Shown in pieces: positions 5,255-5,865 of a stretch of 5,865 nucleotides of DNA. The notes below the pieces were generated by a model. That model saw only the letters and a list, made by a program, of their open reading frames with translations, did no database searches and was not told the origin of the DNA. The stretch covers positions 1 through 5,865 of the forward strand of contig JAVEEH010000056.1 in the NCBI GenBank assembly GCA_030840545.1. The letters are read 5' to 3'. The translations under genes were made by a program, and so were the position numbers. This DNA comes from Frankiaceae bacterium. GTDB taxonomy: Bacteria > Actinomycetota > Actinomycetes > JAFAQI01. The stretch's first letter is position 1, and each line of letters begins with the position of its first letter.

Positions 5255-5865
5255 ATGGGCGGTTGGAAGGCATCGGACATTCCCACCCAGGCCGGACGGG
5301 TGGCCGTCGTCACGGGCGCGAACAGCGGGCTCGGGCTCGTGACGGCGCGCGAGCTCGCGCGGGCCGGAGCGCAGGTCGTGATGGGCTGCCGCGACCAGAC
5401 GCGGGGAGCGGCCGCACTCAAGCGGGTCCGCGCCGAGGTGCCGGGTGCCGACGTGACGCTCGAGTCGCTCGACCTTGCCGCTCTCGCGTCGGTGCGGGCC
5501 TTCGCGGCGCGGGTGTCCACGTCGTATGACGGCGTGGACGTGCTGGTCAACAACGCCGGGGTGATGGCGATCCCGCGCGCAGAGACCGCCGACGGCTTCG
5601 AGATGCAGTTCGGCACCAACCACCTCGGCCACTTCGCCTTGACCGGGTTGTTGCTGCCGTCGTTGCTCGGCCGGCCGGGCTCGCGGGTGGTGACCGTGAG
5701 CAGCACCGCGCACAAGCCTGGCTTGATCGACTTCGATGACCTGATGGGCACCCGGTCCTACAAGAAGTGGGGCGCCTACTCCCAGTCGAAGCTGGCCAAC
5801 CTGCTGTTCGCCTACGAGCTGCAGCGCCGGCTGTCCGCGGCCGGTGCGCCGACGATCAGCGTCGC
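5255..5865 (+). CDS. Short-chain dehydrogenase/reductase, 3' end outside the window
   Basis: The first 203 codons of a classical SDR oxidoreductase; no stop is reached before the window ends, and family members are typically around 300 residues. The Rossmann nucleotide-binding motif is TGANSGLG at 20-27. R46 in MGCRD follows the second beta strand and favours NADP(H) over NAD(H). D73 in LDL, NNAG at 99-102 and N122 in TNHLGHF also fit, and the active site is S150 in VSS with YSQSK at 175-179 (Y175, K179). The sequence resembles the retinol-dehydrogenase-like branch, whose bacterial members are mostly unassigned in substrate. I chose ATG 5255 because relatives begin close to the pattern M-x-W-x-x-x-DIP-x-Q-x-G-R seen here. 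In-frame ATGs at 5246 and 5198 would add 3 and 19 residues. None of the three has a clear ribosome site. It is transcribed away from the peptidase gene. Confidence 0.9.
   Translation, partial: MGGWKASDIPTQAGRVAVVTGANSGLGLVTARELARAGAQVVMGCRDQTRGAAALKRVRAEVPGADVTLESLDLAALASVRAFAARVSTSYDGVDVLVNNAGVMAIPRAETADGFEMQFGTNHLGHFALTGLLLPSLLGRPGSRVVTVSSTAHKPGLIDFDDLMGTRSYKKWGAYSQSKLANLLFAYELQRRLSAAGAPTISV

Noticed and set aside
4258..5529. A 423-codon open frame on the plus strand across the peptidase gene
   Set aside because: Its translation is Arg/Gly/Ala-rich with no recognisable domain, and the opposite strand encodes a clear signal peptide, SH3-like domains and a complete NlpC/P60 catalytic set. 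It is a GC-driven shadow frame.
5170..5751. Upstream extension of the peptidase frame to a start at 5751
   Set aside because: The extra 194 residues are Ser/Thr/Ala/Arg-rich without domain character, lie antisense to the Rossmann domain of the dehydrogenase, and precede an obvious signal peptide with its own ribosome site.
1489..5865. A single coherent new defence or metabolic island spanning the whole window
   Set aside because: Gene orientations change repeatedly, functions are unrelated, and there are no mobile-element borders or composition shifts. The evidence supports ordinary adjacent chromosomal units.

Overview
This window is very GC-rich, with C or G at almost every third codon position and starts preceded by GGAGG-like sites. 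Together with the gene content this points to the chromosome of a high-GC actinobacterium; a Nocardioidaceae/Propionibacteriales-type organism is my guess, and nothing here fixes the genus. I see no mobile element, tRNA, rRNA, CRISPR array or phage gene. The DNA is densely coding and looks like ordinary chromosome.

Layout, left to right. (1) 17-1472, plus strand: a two-gene operon. A DUF2182 polytopic membrane protein with Cys/His/Met-rich motifs is followed 10 bases later by a DUF1326 soluble protein with a CNCxxGCxC motif. Both families are uncharacterised and often occur side by side; a role in metal handling is an inference. (2) 1489-3192, minus strand: an HD-GYP domain phosphohydrolase, predicted to hydrolyse cyclic di-GMP. 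It has two N-terminal membrane helices, a complete set of metal ligands and an unusual histidine-rich C-terminal tail after a possible third helix. It converges on the DUF1326 gene with only 16 bases between the stops. Its upstream gap carries a good match to a SigB/SigF-type stress promoter. (3) 3278-4150, minus strand: a crotonase-superfamily (enoyl-CoA hydratase/isomerase) protein that lacks both hydratase glutamates but keeps an isomerase-type glutamate. (4) 4192-5169, minus strand: a secreted NlpC/P60 cysteine peptidase with SH3-like domains resembling the YkfC gamma-D-glutamyl-amino-acid endopeptidases. It lies 41 bases upstream of the crotonase gene and may be co-transcribed with it. 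(5) 5255-5865, plus strand: the first 203 codons of an NADP(H)-type short-chain dehydrogenase that runs off the window, divergent from the peptidase gene.

The genes do not form one obvious pathway. The left part (metal-type pair plus signalling phosphohydrolase with a His-rich tail) and the right part (cell-wall peptide hydrolase, acyl-CoA enzyme, dehydrogenase) look like separate transcription units. I found no convincing new multi-gene system. The points most worth a second look are the HD-GYP/His-rich architecture with its candidate stress promoter, the Cys-rich DUF2182/DUF1326 pair, and the non-canonical crotonase active site.
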